Part shown: positions 1 through 6,725 of the stretch, one piece after another | Numbering within the stretch: the stretch's first letter is position 1 | Layout: the number at the start of each line of letters is the position of its first letter | Virus record (IMG/VR): IMGVR_UViG_3300000116_000208 | Coordinates: 1 to 24,728 of that record | Strand: one strand, 5' to 3' | DNA length: 24,728 nt | Origin: a virus | The notes under the pieces: generated by a model | Told to the model about the DNA's origin: nothing | Database searches by the model: none | Seen by the model: only the letters and a program-made list of their open reading frames with translations | Program-made: the position numbers and the translations under genes

Positions 1-156
1 TCTTTCTCCTGTTTCATTGGTGAGTTTAATGCGAAGGAAAGAGCCTGCTGCTTCGTCATCGGGGCCGACTTCGATGCAACTGAAGATGGGGTTATTGAGG
101 TATGGGGATTTGGGGTCGTTGTTAATGAGGGAGATTTTAGTAATTACTGGTTTCAT
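1..156 (-). CDS. Hypothetical phage protein, partial (C-terminal part beyond window edge)
   Basis: Reading the minus strand from the ATG at 156-154 gives 52 uninterrupted codons to the window edge, starting MKPVITKISLINNDPKSPYL. The start overlaps the stop of the upstream leftward gene in an ATGA arrangement, which is the main reason to call it and suggests translational coupling. The visible part is polar, with a mixed strand-like pattern and an acidic patch (GPDDEAAG). I recognise no family. It is the third gene of a leftward operon that starts at 966. The rest of the protein is missing, so no function can be assigned. Confidence 0.6.
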   Translation of the reverse strand, partial: MKPVITKISLINNDPKSPYLNNPIFSCIEVGPDDEAAGSFLRIKLTNETGER

Positions 157-656
157 GGTTGTATGTCTATGGATTGTGCTTTCTTTTCCTGTACTTGGTC
201 GAGTGCCCATTTCTTTATATCCTCAATGGATTTCTCACCGATCTTATCTGTTTGTGATGCAGAGATACTTGTGGGTCGTCCATCGAGGGTTAGGGATTGG
301 TTGGTGAGTGCGACCATAGCTTTGACCAGGTCTTTGGTTGGAATGTCGTCCACTTCGTTATGGAGGCGTTCTGCGATTTTGCGGTTGATGTCACGAGTGA
401 TGCGACCGAGGAAGTCATAGTATTCTTGTTCAGTCCAGCCGTATGTTTTCTTTAGGAAGTCACGGCATTTAGCTTGGGACTCTCCACATTCACGGGATAG
501 GAATCGTGCCTCATCTGTAATGGATGCTCCACCTGCAATGCGTATAACGAGTCGGCGTAGGAAGTCGGGATCGGTGTTGGCAATAATGTTGTAACCGAAA
601 GGTTGTCGAAGTTCAATGGCTTGTTCTTCAGAGAGATCCTGTTTTTTCTTAGGCAT
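153..656 (-). CDS. Hypothetical phage protein (167 aa), leftward operon
   Basis: An open frame of 167 codons on the minus strand. It overlaps the stop of the upstream gene by 8 bp and the start of the downstream gene by 4 bp. The protein is hydrophilic and looks mostly helical. The N-terminus is basic (MPKKKQDL), residues 30-90 look like a helical bundle (GGASITDEARFLSRECGESQ onward), and the tail is charged and Lys/Gln-rich. No signal peptide, membrane segment or catalytic motif is visible. Its size and helical character would be compatible with a small terminase subunit or a DNA-binding protein. It is transcribed away from the large terminase, however, and no helix-turn-helix is convincing, so I leave the function open. 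Confidence 0.7.
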   Translation of the reverse strand: MPKKKQDLSEEQAIELRQPFGYNIIANTDPDFLRRLVIRIAGGASITDEARFLSRECGESQAKCRDFLKKTYGWTEQEYYDFLGRITRDINRKIAERLHNEVDDIPTKDLVKAMVALTNQSLTLDGRPTSISASQTDKIGEKSIEDIKKWALDQVQEKKAQSIDIQP

Positions 657-966
657 CTTCGTTGGTGAGATATTCTATTTCTGGGAGTGTTAGGACAAGT
701 TCACCTTGCTTAGCAGTGGAGTCGGTATAAAGAGCGAACTTAAATCCATAAAAAGATCTGTTGTCTTGGTTTATGTTGCCGAAGATGTCCCAATCATTGT
801 AGTGTAGCTTTAAGTGGATGTGCTTTGTTTTCCGTAATTGGTCATCAAGCAGACCTGTTTCAATAATGGTTTGTAGAAGATCAGGGAACCACCAGTCGCC
901 GTTTCTATCATACTCGATTGAATATGTCTTCTTGATCTCAGGGAGTGTTGCAAGTTTTTGATACAT
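649..966 (-). CDS. Hypothetical phage protein (105 aa), first gene of leftward operon
   Basis: Minus-strand frame of 105 codons, starting at the ATG at 966-964. On the minus strand this is preceded by a purine-rich AAGGAAAGGAAAA stretch that can act as a ribosome-binding site. The product begins MYQKLATLPEIKKTYSIEYD, is rich in aromatic residues (several Trp, Tyr and Phe) and ends in an acidic tail. It looks like a small mixed alpha/beta cytoplasmic protein; no signal peptide or membrane segment is present. It heads a leftward operon with the next two genes (8-bp and 4-bp overlaps). No family is recognised. Confidence 0.65.
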   Translation of the reverse strand: MYQKLATLPEIKKTYSIEYDRNGDWWFPDLLQTIIETGLLDDQLRKTKHIHLKLHYNDWDIFGNINQDNRSFYGFKFALYTDSTAKQGELVLTLPEIEYLTNEDA

Positions 967-1046
967 TGTATTTTCCTTTCCTTTTCTTGATTAAAGGGCT
1001 TGACATGTATTGGTAATTCCAGATGAATGCAAGCCGAAAGGAAGAA
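967..1046. promoter_or_regulatory. Divergent intergenic region with a TTGACA box
   Basis: This short gap separates the leftward operon from the rightward structural module, so it must carry or lie near promoters for both directions. On the + strand a perfect -35 hexamer TTGACA sits at 1000-1005. The hexamer 17 bp downstream (1023-1028, ATGAAT) is only a weak -10. A promoter here would start transcription just before the ATG at 1047. On the minus strand only poor boxes are visible. The call rests on gene orientation plus one good hexamer. Confidence 0.35.
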
Positions 1047-1238
1047 ATGAAGGTAAGTATTAATCGAGATTCATGCATGTACTGCTACTTTAGTGTTGTT
1101 GATTCAGATGCAAGAGATGTAGTGGAAGTGCCAGAGGAGATATACCGTAAATGGGAAGGTCAATTAAACCAGTGGTATGCACTACAGAACGAACTAGATG
1201 AATATTTAGAAAACAAGCAACGGTGTAAGCAGTTATGA
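1047..1238 (+). CDS. Small conserved-looking phage protein (63 aa)
   Basis: I place the start at the ATG at 1047 because AGGAAG at 1039-1044 is a good ribosome-binding site. An in-frame ATG at 1023 adds eight residues but has no such site and lies on the possible promoter. The product starts MKVSINRDSCMYCYFSVVDS, has a CxxC near the N-terminus, and continues with a helical part, VEVPEEIYRKWEGQLNQW, followed by a coiled-coil-like acidic end. Small proteins with this 'vevpeeiyrkw...Q.eL.ey' layout are frequent in phages, but I know no function. The stop overlaps the next start as ATGA. Confidence 0.65.
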   Translation: MKVSINRDSCMYCYFSVVDSDARDVVEVPEEIYRKWEGQLNQWYALQNELDEYLENKQRCKQL

Positions 1239-1684
1239 TACAAGGATTTAAGGAACGCTTTCAAAGCAGCCGTGTCACTCGCAAGGAGTTGGCAGAAGCG
1301 GCAGGAATCAAGGAGTCCACGCTCAAGCAGTACATATTCGGGGATCGTGTATCTCAGCATGTACTGGATACCTTTGAGAAGTTGGATAACCCGCAAGAGA
1401 CTTTATCCACACCTCCTATTAGTCCTCAAGAGGAGGAGGTCGTAACCAAATCGGAATGTTCTGGGGAGAAGAAAGAAGATAAGTCGGTTATGATCTCCTC
1501 CACTGAGGTGATGGATGCACAGGTGTGCCAGGTGATGCCTAATAAGAACTTCAGGAAAGTAAGGATACTGAAGACAGGAGAGGTGGTCGTGGCACGTTTA
1601 ACGCCCCGTAGGAGGGGTGAGTATATGAATCGTGGTAAGCGGCTACGTGTGAAGCTTACAGACAGCACATGGTGGGTGCAGTAG
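1235..1684 (+). CDS. Helix-turn-helix DNA-binding phage protein
   Basis: A 149-codon frame coupled by ATGA overlap to the gene before it. Residues 15-34 (TRKELAEAAGIKESTLKQYI) read as a helix-turn-helix of the XRE/Cro or small-terminase kind. A low-complexity acidic Ser/Pro/Glu linker covers about residues 52-90. The last ~50 residues are basic and strand-like (NFRKVRILKTGEVVVARL..., ending WWVQ), resembling a small beta barrel. A DNA-binding head joined by a linker to a beta domain, two genes before the large terminase, fits either the small terminase subunit or a transcription regulator. I cannot choose between them; no small terminase is otherwise evident in the window. Confidence 0.65.
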   Translation: MIQGFKERFQSSRVTRKELAEAAGIKESTLKQYIFGDRVSQHVLDTFEKLDNPQETLSTPPISPQEEEVVTKSECSGEKKEDKSVMISSTEVMDAQVCQVMPNKNFRKVRILKTGEVVVARLTPRRRGEYMNRGKRLRVKLTDSTWWVQ

Positions 1685-1697
1685 AATTTGTTTGGGT

Positions 1698-1706
1698 TGT
1701 TATACT
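1698..1706 (+). promoter_or_regulatory. Candidate extended -10 promoter before the terminase operon
   Basis: The sequence TGTTATACT contains a TATACT hexamer at 1701-1706 preceded by TG at the extended -10 position. No good -35 box lies 17 bp upstream, which extended -10 promoters tolerate. It lies just after the stop of the helix-turn-helix gene. It would start RNA near 1713, immediately upstream of the inverted repeat and small ORF that lead into the terminase. Support is by motif only. Confidence 0.3.
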
Positions 1707-1720
1707 ACTGACATGACTAT

Positions 1721-1809
1721 GCTGGCACTAGGTTCATGGAGGTTTTTTTATGATATTTCCCTCTAAAGGAATAACGGGATTGAGTTCCCCAAACCTGCTT
1801 AGTGCCAGC
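1721..1809 (+). promoter_or_regulatory. Inverted repeat enclosing a leader ORF
   Basis: The arm GCTGGCACTA (1721-1730) is matched exactly by its reverse complement TAGTGCCAGC at 1800-1809. The pairing can extend past a 4-nt bulge through GGTT (1731-1734) with AACC (1792-1795). Inside lie a strong ribosome-binding site (GGAGG, 1738-1742) and most of a small ORF. GAGG at 1739-1742 can also pair with CCTC at 1760-1763. As RNA this could form a long hairpin controlling translation of the downstream gene and terminase; as DNA it could be an operator or packaging-related site. Confidence 0.4.
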
Positions 1810-1824
1810 GAATCTTTATTATGA
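1750..1824 (+). CDS. Possible 24-codon leader peptide ORF
   Basis: The ATG at 1750 lies 7 nt after a perfect GGAGG and opens a 24-codon frame beginning MIFPSKGITGLSSPNLLSAS. Its stop TGA (1822-1824) overlaps the next start in an ATGA. The following gene at 1821 has no ribosome-binding site of its own, so translation of this small ORF would explain how that gene is initiated. The peptide has no signal or membrane segment and is Ser/Leu-rich. It may be a true small protein or only a coupling device. Evidence is the start signal plus the overlap. Confidence 0.45.
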   Translation: MIFPSKGITGLSSPNLLSASESLL

Positions 1825-2054
1825 AAAAGGAAGAGGTGCTGTGCTACACCAATTATGGCACAATCACATTCAAGGGCAACCTTGTACCTGCTTTGAGAAA
1901 AAACCTTCAACAGTACCACGAAGAGTCGAATAGCTTCTCATTGGTCAATCAACGAAAACTGGAGGGGTTGAGAGTTTATATTGATGAGTTAATTCCAATT
2001 TTCAGGGGACTCTGTGGTAGTATACCTGATATCACTATTACAATAGATGCCTAA
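1821..2054 (+). CDS. Hypothetical phage protein upstream of terminase (77 aa)
   Basis: A 77-codon frame starting MKKEEVLCYTNYGTITFKGN and ending 8 bp inside the terminase gene, so it is coupled to it. It has a short strand-rich beginning (residues 5-20), a helical middle (VPALRKNLQQYHEE) and another helix near 50-62. No membrane segment or known motif is visible. No Shine-Dalgarno sequence precedes the ATG; the upstream ends in GCGAATCTTTATT. Position directly before the large subunit would fit a small terminase subunit, but the protein is short for that role and has no visible DNA-binding motif. Confidence 0.6.
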   Translation: MKKEEVLCYTNYGTITFKGNLVPALRKNLQQYHEESNSFSLVNQRKLEGLRVYIDELIPIFRGLCGSIPDITITIDA

Positions 2055-3729
2055 AGTAACCTATGCTGATGAAGTAATCCCTGACTTTGGGATACCTTTC
2101 CCCACTGGTAAGCTGCGAGTGGAAAAGGGAGAACTCAAACTGGCACTATCGCCAGAAGAGATACAGGCTACACCAGATGAGGAGTTGCAGACACTTTTTG
2201 ACTTGATGGAGAAGCAGCCGATACTGGAGAAGCAAGATCCAGTAAAGTACGGGTGGACACTAGAGAGTTGGCGTAGGGTAATGGAGAATTGGAAGGATAC
2301 CAAGATACACATCATCCTTGGTGGAAATCGCAGCACCAAGAGTACGTTCGCCAATAGGTTGCTGGTGGATATGGCACAAAGGATTGATGAGGCTAAGATT
2401 TATCATTGGCACGATAACGAGGAACGCTCTGTAGTGGACGCACAAGCCACAATCTTTAACAGCTTGCCATTTGATCTACGTGAGAAAGGACAGAAGCGTG
2501 GAGGACAGAATTATAGCGTTACGTATAACCAGAAGACAGGATTTGTCGGAAGGCTACCCACATGTATCTTGCCACCACGAGATGGCATCGACAGGGGCAG
2601 TAGCATCTTTTTCAAGTATTACACGCAGTATTTGCAGAACCAGCAGGTAGCGGAGGGATTCAATGCACACATCATAGAGATGGATGAAGAATGTCCTTTG
2701 AAGTTATTCCAGACAATGATTCCCCGTACAGTGGACTTTCATGGTAGGATCATCCTGACCTTTACCACATTGCAGGGGTGGACTCCATTGATTGCAGAAC
2801 TACTTAAGGGTGCAGAGACAGTGGCGACTCGGTACGCTCCGACAGAAGGCAGGGAGTTACCAGTAGAGCAGATATGTCATGCTTGGCCATCAGCTCGCAT
2901 TTACTACTGGTGGACACAAGACAATCCGTTTATCGACTCACACCACTTGGTTGAGCAGTACGTCAATCAACCTGTAGAAGAGAGGTTAGCTAGGTTGTAT
3001 GGAATTCCTACAAAAACACAGCAAGGCAAGTTTCCGAAGTTTAACAAGGATGTAAATGTCGTACCGCACGGAGAGATACCATTTATCAAACATCCCGATA
3101 AATATCCAGTCACTCGATATTTTATCACTGATCCAGCAGGCACTAAGCCTTGGGTTGCAGTATGGATTGGAGTTATAGGAGATGGTCGGGTGTATGTGTA
3201 TCGTGAATCACCAACAGAAGAATGGTGTCAACCACATGTCAACAACGCTGGTACACCAGTAGGCAAGCCGAGTGTAGGACAGAAACCTAACGGATGGGGC
3301 TATTTACAATGGAAGGAACACTTCTTAGGACTTGAACAAGACGAGGAGATTATCCAACGTATCTGCGACCCTGGTTTTGGAACCCAGAAGGTAACAAAGA
3401 CTGATGGACAGACAGACCTGTTCTCAGAAATGGCGGCATTAGACTTCCATATGGTTCCAGTGTATCGTGGTGACGTAGAGGCAGGAGTGGCAAAGATCAA
3501 TGATCTCCTAGCATGGGATGATCGCAAGCCGATTTCTGTGATAAACAGACCACAACTGTATGTGAGTGACCAGTGCCAGAATACAATTAACTCGATGCTG
3601 GAATACACAGGGTGCAGTAAGGAAGAACATTTTAAGGATTTTGTGGATACGATTAGATATGGCGTAACTAACGGACTGCACTACTGTGAAGAAGGTGGTC
3701 TTGAAGCTACAGGCGGAGGTGGTTATTGA
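2047..3729 (+). CDS. terL: Terminase large subunit (DNA-packaging ATPase/nuclease)
   Basis: This 560-residue protein carries the two-domain layout of phage packaging motors. The ATPase half has a Walker A variant GGNRSTKST at 92-100, a Walker B HIIEMDEE at 208-215 with the catalytic acidic pair, and a coupling motif TFTTLQG at 238-244. The nuclease half shows the spaced acidic residues of the RNase H-like fold: D362 in TDPAG, D441 in CDPGFG, and D531/D534 in FVDTIRYG. The motor docks on the portal, drives DNA into the prohead and cuts the concatemer. Length is in the usual range. The next gene is the portal, as expected. The start overlaps the previous gene by 8 bp. The end is Gly-rich (ATGGGGY). 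Confidence 0.95.
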   Translation: MPKVTYADEVIPDFGIPFPTGKLRVEKGELKLALSPEEIQATPDEELQTLFDLMEKQPILEKQDPVKYGWTLESWRRVMENWKDTKIHIILGGNRSTKSTFANRLLVDMAQRIDEAKIYHWHDNEERSVVDAQATIFNSLPFDLREKGQKRGGQNYSVTYNQKTGFVGRLPTCILPPRDGIDRGSSIFFKYYTQYLQNQQVAEGFNAHIIEMDEECPLKLFQTMIPRTVDFHGRIILTFTTLQGWTPLIAELLKGAETVATRYAPTEGRELPVEQICHAWPSARIYYWWTQDNPFIDSHHLVEQYVNQPVEERLARLYGIPTKTQQGKFPKFNKDVNVVPHGEIPFIKHPDKYPVTRYFITDPAGTKPWVAVWIGVIGDGRVYVYRESPTEEWCQPHVNNAGTPVGKPSVGQKPNGWGYLQWKEHFLGLEQDEEIIQRICDPGFGTQKVTKTDGQTDLFSEMAALDFHMVPVYRGDVEAGVAKINDLLAWDDRKPISVINRPQLYVSDQCQNTINSMLEYTGCSKEEHFKDFVDTIRYGVTNGLHYCEEGGLEATGGGGY

Positions 3730-3759
3730 TTTGACTAGATATTACTTAGAGTATATGGG

Positions 3760-5847
3760 TTGGCTATGGATTTGATTACAGACGAAAATATGACAGATGT
3801 CCCCAAAAGCGGGGAACCAGATATACCTTTTCTACAAGAGGCGTACAGTCGCACAGTGCATGACTTGCAGGAATGGGTTGACCAGCGAGAGCGGGATTAC
3901 TACACACGAAACTGCAAGTGGAACGGCAAGAGTGAAGACTTTAAGAAGCACAACCGCAATGCAGAGACTGGGGAGGTATTCCCGTGGGATGGAGCAAGTG
4001 ACCATGAGAGCCGTGAGGTGGATGACCTCATCAATACTAAGAAGGCTCAGTGTATCAACGCCATCAAGAAAGCGTACATCAATGCTATCCCTGTAGAGTC
4101 GAATGATATTCAACGTGCTGCGGTAATCTCTAACTTCATGCGTTGGCTCATCAATGCAAAGATGGAGGAGTTCTATGAGCAGATAGACTTGGGTATAGAC
4201 CACCTGTTAGAAAAGTCCATCATGGTACACTCAGTAGAGTGGGACTATTGCAAACAGCAGATCCAGCAGGAACTAACACTGGAAGATGCCATAGCAATGG
4301 TGGTGAACTCTGGTGGGGATCAGGAACAATTTATGACAGGTGAGTTGGATGATCAGTACATTCCAATGCTCACTGAGGGTGCAGGAGTTAGTGAGAAGAA
4401 AGCCAAGGCGATGCTCACAGAACTGCGAACCACTGGCAAGACGACAGTACCACTGGATAAGTCGATACGCAACCAACCAGTCATTAAGGCACTGCCACCC
4501 GACGAAGACTTCTTTATGCCATCATGGACGATTGAGCCACAAAAGGTTCCGTATTGTTTCCATGTGATTCACATGACCCCACAGGAGTTACGTGCCAAGA
4601 TTAGTGAGGACGATTGGGACGAAGAGTTTGTAGAGGAAGCAATTCAAACAGCAGGACAGCAACATGACCCTGCACTGATAGAGGAATGGCATCGCAATAA
4701 CTTCACTGATGGTCGATATGACGAGACTGTGCGGATTGTTTACACCTACCAGCGATTACTGGATGAGGACAATGTGCAGGGAATTTATAGGACAATCATG
4801 TGCTATGGTGTGGATGCCTATGCCAAACATGAGTTGTTGGATTACCAGCACGGGCAATATCCATTTATCGTAACGCCATTGGAGCGTACCAGCAAAAGGC
4901 TCTACTCTGCCAGGAGTCTGCCAGAGTTGGCAGAGTCATACCAGCAAGTTATCAAAGCCGAGACGGACGCAAGTATTGATAGACAAAGCTTGGCGACGAT
5001 GCCACCACTGAAACATACAGTGGGACGCAAACCAACCAAGTACGGGCCAGCAGTACGGGTTCCAGTACTAAGGATGGACGAGATCCAATGGGATCAACCA
5101 CCAAGATTTGACCAAGGCAGTTATGTACTACGTGAGTATATTGAGACAAACCTGAATAGATACTGGGGACGTAATGCCCAAGGCGTTGACCCTATCGAGG
5201 CACAGGTAAAGCAGCAATACCTTGTAGATATTGTGCTGGGTCATGTCAGGAAGATATTTAATCAAGTGTACTCTCTGTATCAGCAGTTCGGCCCAGATGA
5301 AGAATACTTTAGAGTTGTCGGTGTGGTAGACCAGCAGACGTACACCAAGGGCAAGGCAGGTGAACGCTACGACTTCTGGATAGACTTTGATATTGGTACG
5401 CAAGATCCTGCACAAGTGTTGGAACGTGCTAAAGCTACAGCAGAGCTAGGGCAGATGCTTGATAGATCAGGCACACTGGACACTCAGCAGTTATTGCAGA
5501 TTGTTGTTGGACAACTCTGGCCTGGAGCCGCAGATAGAATGATCCAACCCGTTGAGCAAGCACAAGAGAAGGCAGTAGCCGAGGAACGCCAAACCATTGC
5601 TGAGTTGGTTGCAGGTGTACCACCGAATGTAAGACAGGACGATGCACACCAAATCAAGATGCAAGTCTTTGAGCAGTGGGCAGCACAACCTGACATCCAG
5701 CAGAAAATGCAACAAGATCCAGCATTGGCGGAACGTGTAATGCAGTACCAAAAGCAACGACAATTCCAGATTCAACAAAAACAGAATGCCCAGATTGGTC
5801 GGACAGGTACAGCACCTACGGCATACGGGCAGACAGCACAGCAGTAA
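3760..5847 (+). CDS. Portal protein
   Basis: A 695-residue protein directly after the terminase. Residues 74-83 (FPWDGASDHE) match the P-[WF]-DGASD signature found near the N-terminus of many P22-like portals. The middle is a long alpha/beta body and the last ~90 residues are Gln/Ala-rich helices (QKMQQDPALAERVMQYQKQR), resembling the barrel region of long portals. It would form the dodecameric ring at one capsid vertex, serving as the assembly start point, DNA channel and dock for terminase and adaptor. The start is uncertain: TTG at 3760 or ATG at 3766, neither with a clear Shine-Dalgarno sequence. The stop overlaps the next start (TAATG). Identification is from motif, size and position. 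Confidence 0.88.
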   Translation: MAMDLITDENMTDVPKSGEPDIPFLQEAYSRTVHDLQEWVDQRERDYYTRNCKWNGKSEDFKKHNRNAETGEVFPWDGASDHESREVDDLINTKKAQCINAIKKAYINAIPVESNDIQRAAVISNFMRWLINAKMEEFYEQIDLGIDHLLEKSIMVHSVEWDYCKQQIQQELTLEDAIAMVVNSGGDQEQFMTGELDDQYIPMLTEGAGVSEKKAKAMLTELRTTGKTTVPLDKSIRNQPVIKALPPDEDFFMPSWTIEPQKVPYCFHVIHMTPQELRAKISEDDWDEEFVEEAIQTAGQQHDPALIEEWHRNNFTDGRYDETVRIVYTYQRLLDEDNVQGIYRTIMCYGVDAYAKHELLDYQHGQYPFIVTPLERTSKRLYSARSLPELAESYQQVIKAETDASIDRQSLATMPPLKHTVGRKPTKYGPAVRVPVLRMDEIQWDQPPRFDQGSYVLREYIETNLNRYWGRNAQGVDPIEAQVKQQYLVDIVLGHVRKIFNQVYSLYQQFGPDEEYFRVVGVVDQQTYTKGKAGERYDFWIDFDIGTQDPAQVLERAKATAELGQMLDRSGTLDTQQLLQIVVGQLWPGAADRMIQPVEQAQEKAVAEERQTIAELVAGVPPNVRQDDAHQIKMQVFEQWAAQPDIQQKMQQDPALAERVMQYQKQRQFQIQQKQNAQIGRTGTAPTAYGQTAQQ

Positions 5848-6065
5848 TGGCAGAACGAACCGCAGAGAACCGCAACCAAGGCCCATTGTGTAAGAGTCTA
5901 CTTACTAAGACAGGACTCAAGCACAAGAAACCTGTTTATGATTTGATAGACACTAAGCAGTTAAAGAAGGAAGTAGATGCTGGTGCGGAGTATTTCTGGA
6001 GTCAACCACACAGGGAAGGCATTAAGCCAATCAAGATAGACTCGAATGACTTTTTATTTAAATGA
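5847..6065 (+). CDS. Small basic hypothetical protein (72 aa)
   Basis: A 72-codon frame whose ATG shares a base with the portal stop (TAATG) and whose end overlaps the next gene by ATGA, so it is coupled on both sides. The product is Lys-rich and hydrophilic (GPLCKSLLTKTGLKHKKPVY), with no membrane segment or signal. No family is recognised. It sits between portal and terminator and may be a minor head-associated or regulatory protein, but this is only positional. Confidence 0.6.
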   Translation: MAERTAENRNQGPLCKSLLTKTGLKHKKPVYDLIDTKQLKKEVDAGAEYFWSQPHREGIKPIKIDSNDFLFK

Positions 6066-6316
6066 ATGATCAAGACAAAAGGAAGAACCTCCTTCTGGCA
6101 ATAAATGCATTACGGGATAACCCACACTTTGTATTATTGCGGGAAGAAATTAAGCAGCACTACGAGGTGGCAAAGGCAGCAACATTGGAACCTCCTCGCA
6201 AAACAGATGGCGATGTAGCTACTGGAGTGCATTTGCACAACACAGGAGTAATGTTGGCATACGAGAATCTTTTAGACTTGATTGATAGACCAGAGGATGT
6301 AATCTCGGTCGAATAA
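6062..6316 (+). CDS. Small hypothetical protein (84 aa), last gene before terminator
   Basis: An 84-codon frame overlapping the previous gene by ATGA. The product starts MNDQDKRKNLLLAINALRDN and looks mainly helical, with a first amphipathic helix at 5-18, another at 22-38, and a C-terminal helix around 62-76. It has no signal, membrane segment or catalytic motif. Compact two-to-three-helix proteins of this type, with a DNPHF...Y...A pattern, are common near the portal gene in phages of uncertain class. Function unknown. It ends about 40 bp before the first terminator, closing the terminase-portal transcription unit. Confidence 0.65.
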   Translation: MNDQDKRKNLLLAINALRDNPHFVLLREEIKQHYEVAKAATLEPPRKTDGDVATGVHLHNTGVMLAYENLLDLIDRPEDVISVE

Positions 6317-6356
6317 TTTCATATCGTTATTGTTATTGTTCTTAATCATAGGTATG

Positions 6357-6399
6357 GGGTCACGTCTTTTTTTGGTTTTTCAGGCGTGACCCTTTTTTT
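6357..6399 (+). terminator. Rho-independent terminator after the terminase-portal unit
   Basis: A perfect 8-bp stem pairs GGGTCACG (6357-6364) with CGTGACCC (6385-6392), followed directly by seven T residues (6393-6399). The 20-nt loop is itself T-rich (TCTTTTTTTGG...). No matching T-run exists on the opposite strand, so it acts on rightward RNA. It separates terminase, portal and two small genes from the scaffold-capsid genes. Confidence 0.85.
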
Positions 6400-6404
6400 A
6401 TTTA

Positions 6405-6432
6405 CCACCAACGTATATCGTTGATAAGGTGG
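6405..6432 (+). other. Imperfect hairpin just after the terminator
   Basis: CCACCAACG (6405-6413) pairs with CGTT (6419-6422) and, after a 5-nt bulge GATAA, with GGTGG (6428-6432). It falls in the 147-bp gap between the terminator and the next ATG at 6464. That gap must also hold any promoter for the scaffold-capsid genes, though I see no good -35/-10 pair in it. The hairpin could be a 5' leader structure or an accident of sequence. Confidence 0.3.
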
Positions 6433-6463
6433 CTCTACATAGGGGCTGCCTTTTTATTTATTT

Positions 6464-6670
6464 ATGGACGACGAACACAAAGCAGTAAATTACCGAGCGG
6501 TAACAGATCCTATCAAAGAGGGTAATTGCTATGAGTGCTTTTACCGCTCGGTAAATCCCATGACGGAGTTAGAGCAGCATTGGGCTTGCGGACTCCTTGT
6601 ATCAATGGGATCAGCAGAGTCAGTATCCACAGGATATACCTGCGATAAGTTTAAGAAAAATATCTCTTGA
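6464..6670 (+). CDS. Small cysteine-rich protein, possible zinc-binding fold
   Basis: A 68-codon frame between the first terminator and the scaffold. Four cysteines are arranged as CYEC (22 and 25), then HWAC (42) and YTC (60), the spacing of a small zinc ribbon or knuckle (CxxC...C...C). Its start MDDEHKAVNYRAVTDPIKEG contains a YRAVTDP segment echoed later as YRSVNP. No Shine-Dalgarno sequence precedes the ATG; the upstream is T-rich (TTTTTATTTATTT). A regulatory or nucleic-acid-binding role is plausible but unproven. No named family is recognised. Confidence 0.6.
   Translation: MDDEHKAVNYRAVTDPIKEGNCYECFYRSVNPMTELEQHWACGLLVSMGSAESVSTGYTCDKFKKNIS
6490..6554. repeat. Pair of 14-bp palindromes, reverse complements of each other
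   Basis: TTACCGAGCGGTAA at 6490-6503 and TTACCGCTCGGTAA at 6541-6554 are each 6+6 palindromes with a 2-bp centre, and each is the exact reverse complement of the other. They are 51 bp apart from start to start. They lie inside the cysteine-rich gene and encode its YRAV and YRSV segments. They resemble twin operator half-site pairs for a dimeric repressor, or the arms of a hairpin with a 37-nt loop. Part of the match could come from the repeated peptide. Confidence 0.5.
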
Positions 6671-6684
6671 CTTAGAAATCCATC

Positions 6685-6719
6685 ACTCAATGTGTTGAGT
6701 TCTACTGCGAACACTTCGC
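6685..6719 (+). promoter_or_regulatory. Two small hairpins in the scaffold leader
   Basis: ACTCAA-TGTG-TTGAGT (6685-6700) is a perfect 6-bp stem with a 4-nt loop. It is followed by GCGAA-CAC-TTCGC (6707-6719), a perfect 5-bp stem with a 3-nt loop. They end 6 nt before the scaffold ATG at 6726, in the place where a ribosome would bind; only a weak GGAAA remains as a Shine-Dalgarno. They may tune scaffold translation. No T-run follows either, so they are not terminators. Confidence 0.35.
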
Positions 6720-6725
6720 TGGAAA

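Noticed and set aside
17-307. Rightward open frame at the left edge
   Set aside because: It lies opposite two well-packed leftward genes with ATGA and 8-bp overlaps, and its product has no coherent features.
3731-3759. Promoter between terminase and portal (TTGACT at 3731)
   Set aside because: The hexamer 17 bp downstream (TATGGG) is weak and the genes are only 30 bp apart, so co-transcription is simpler.
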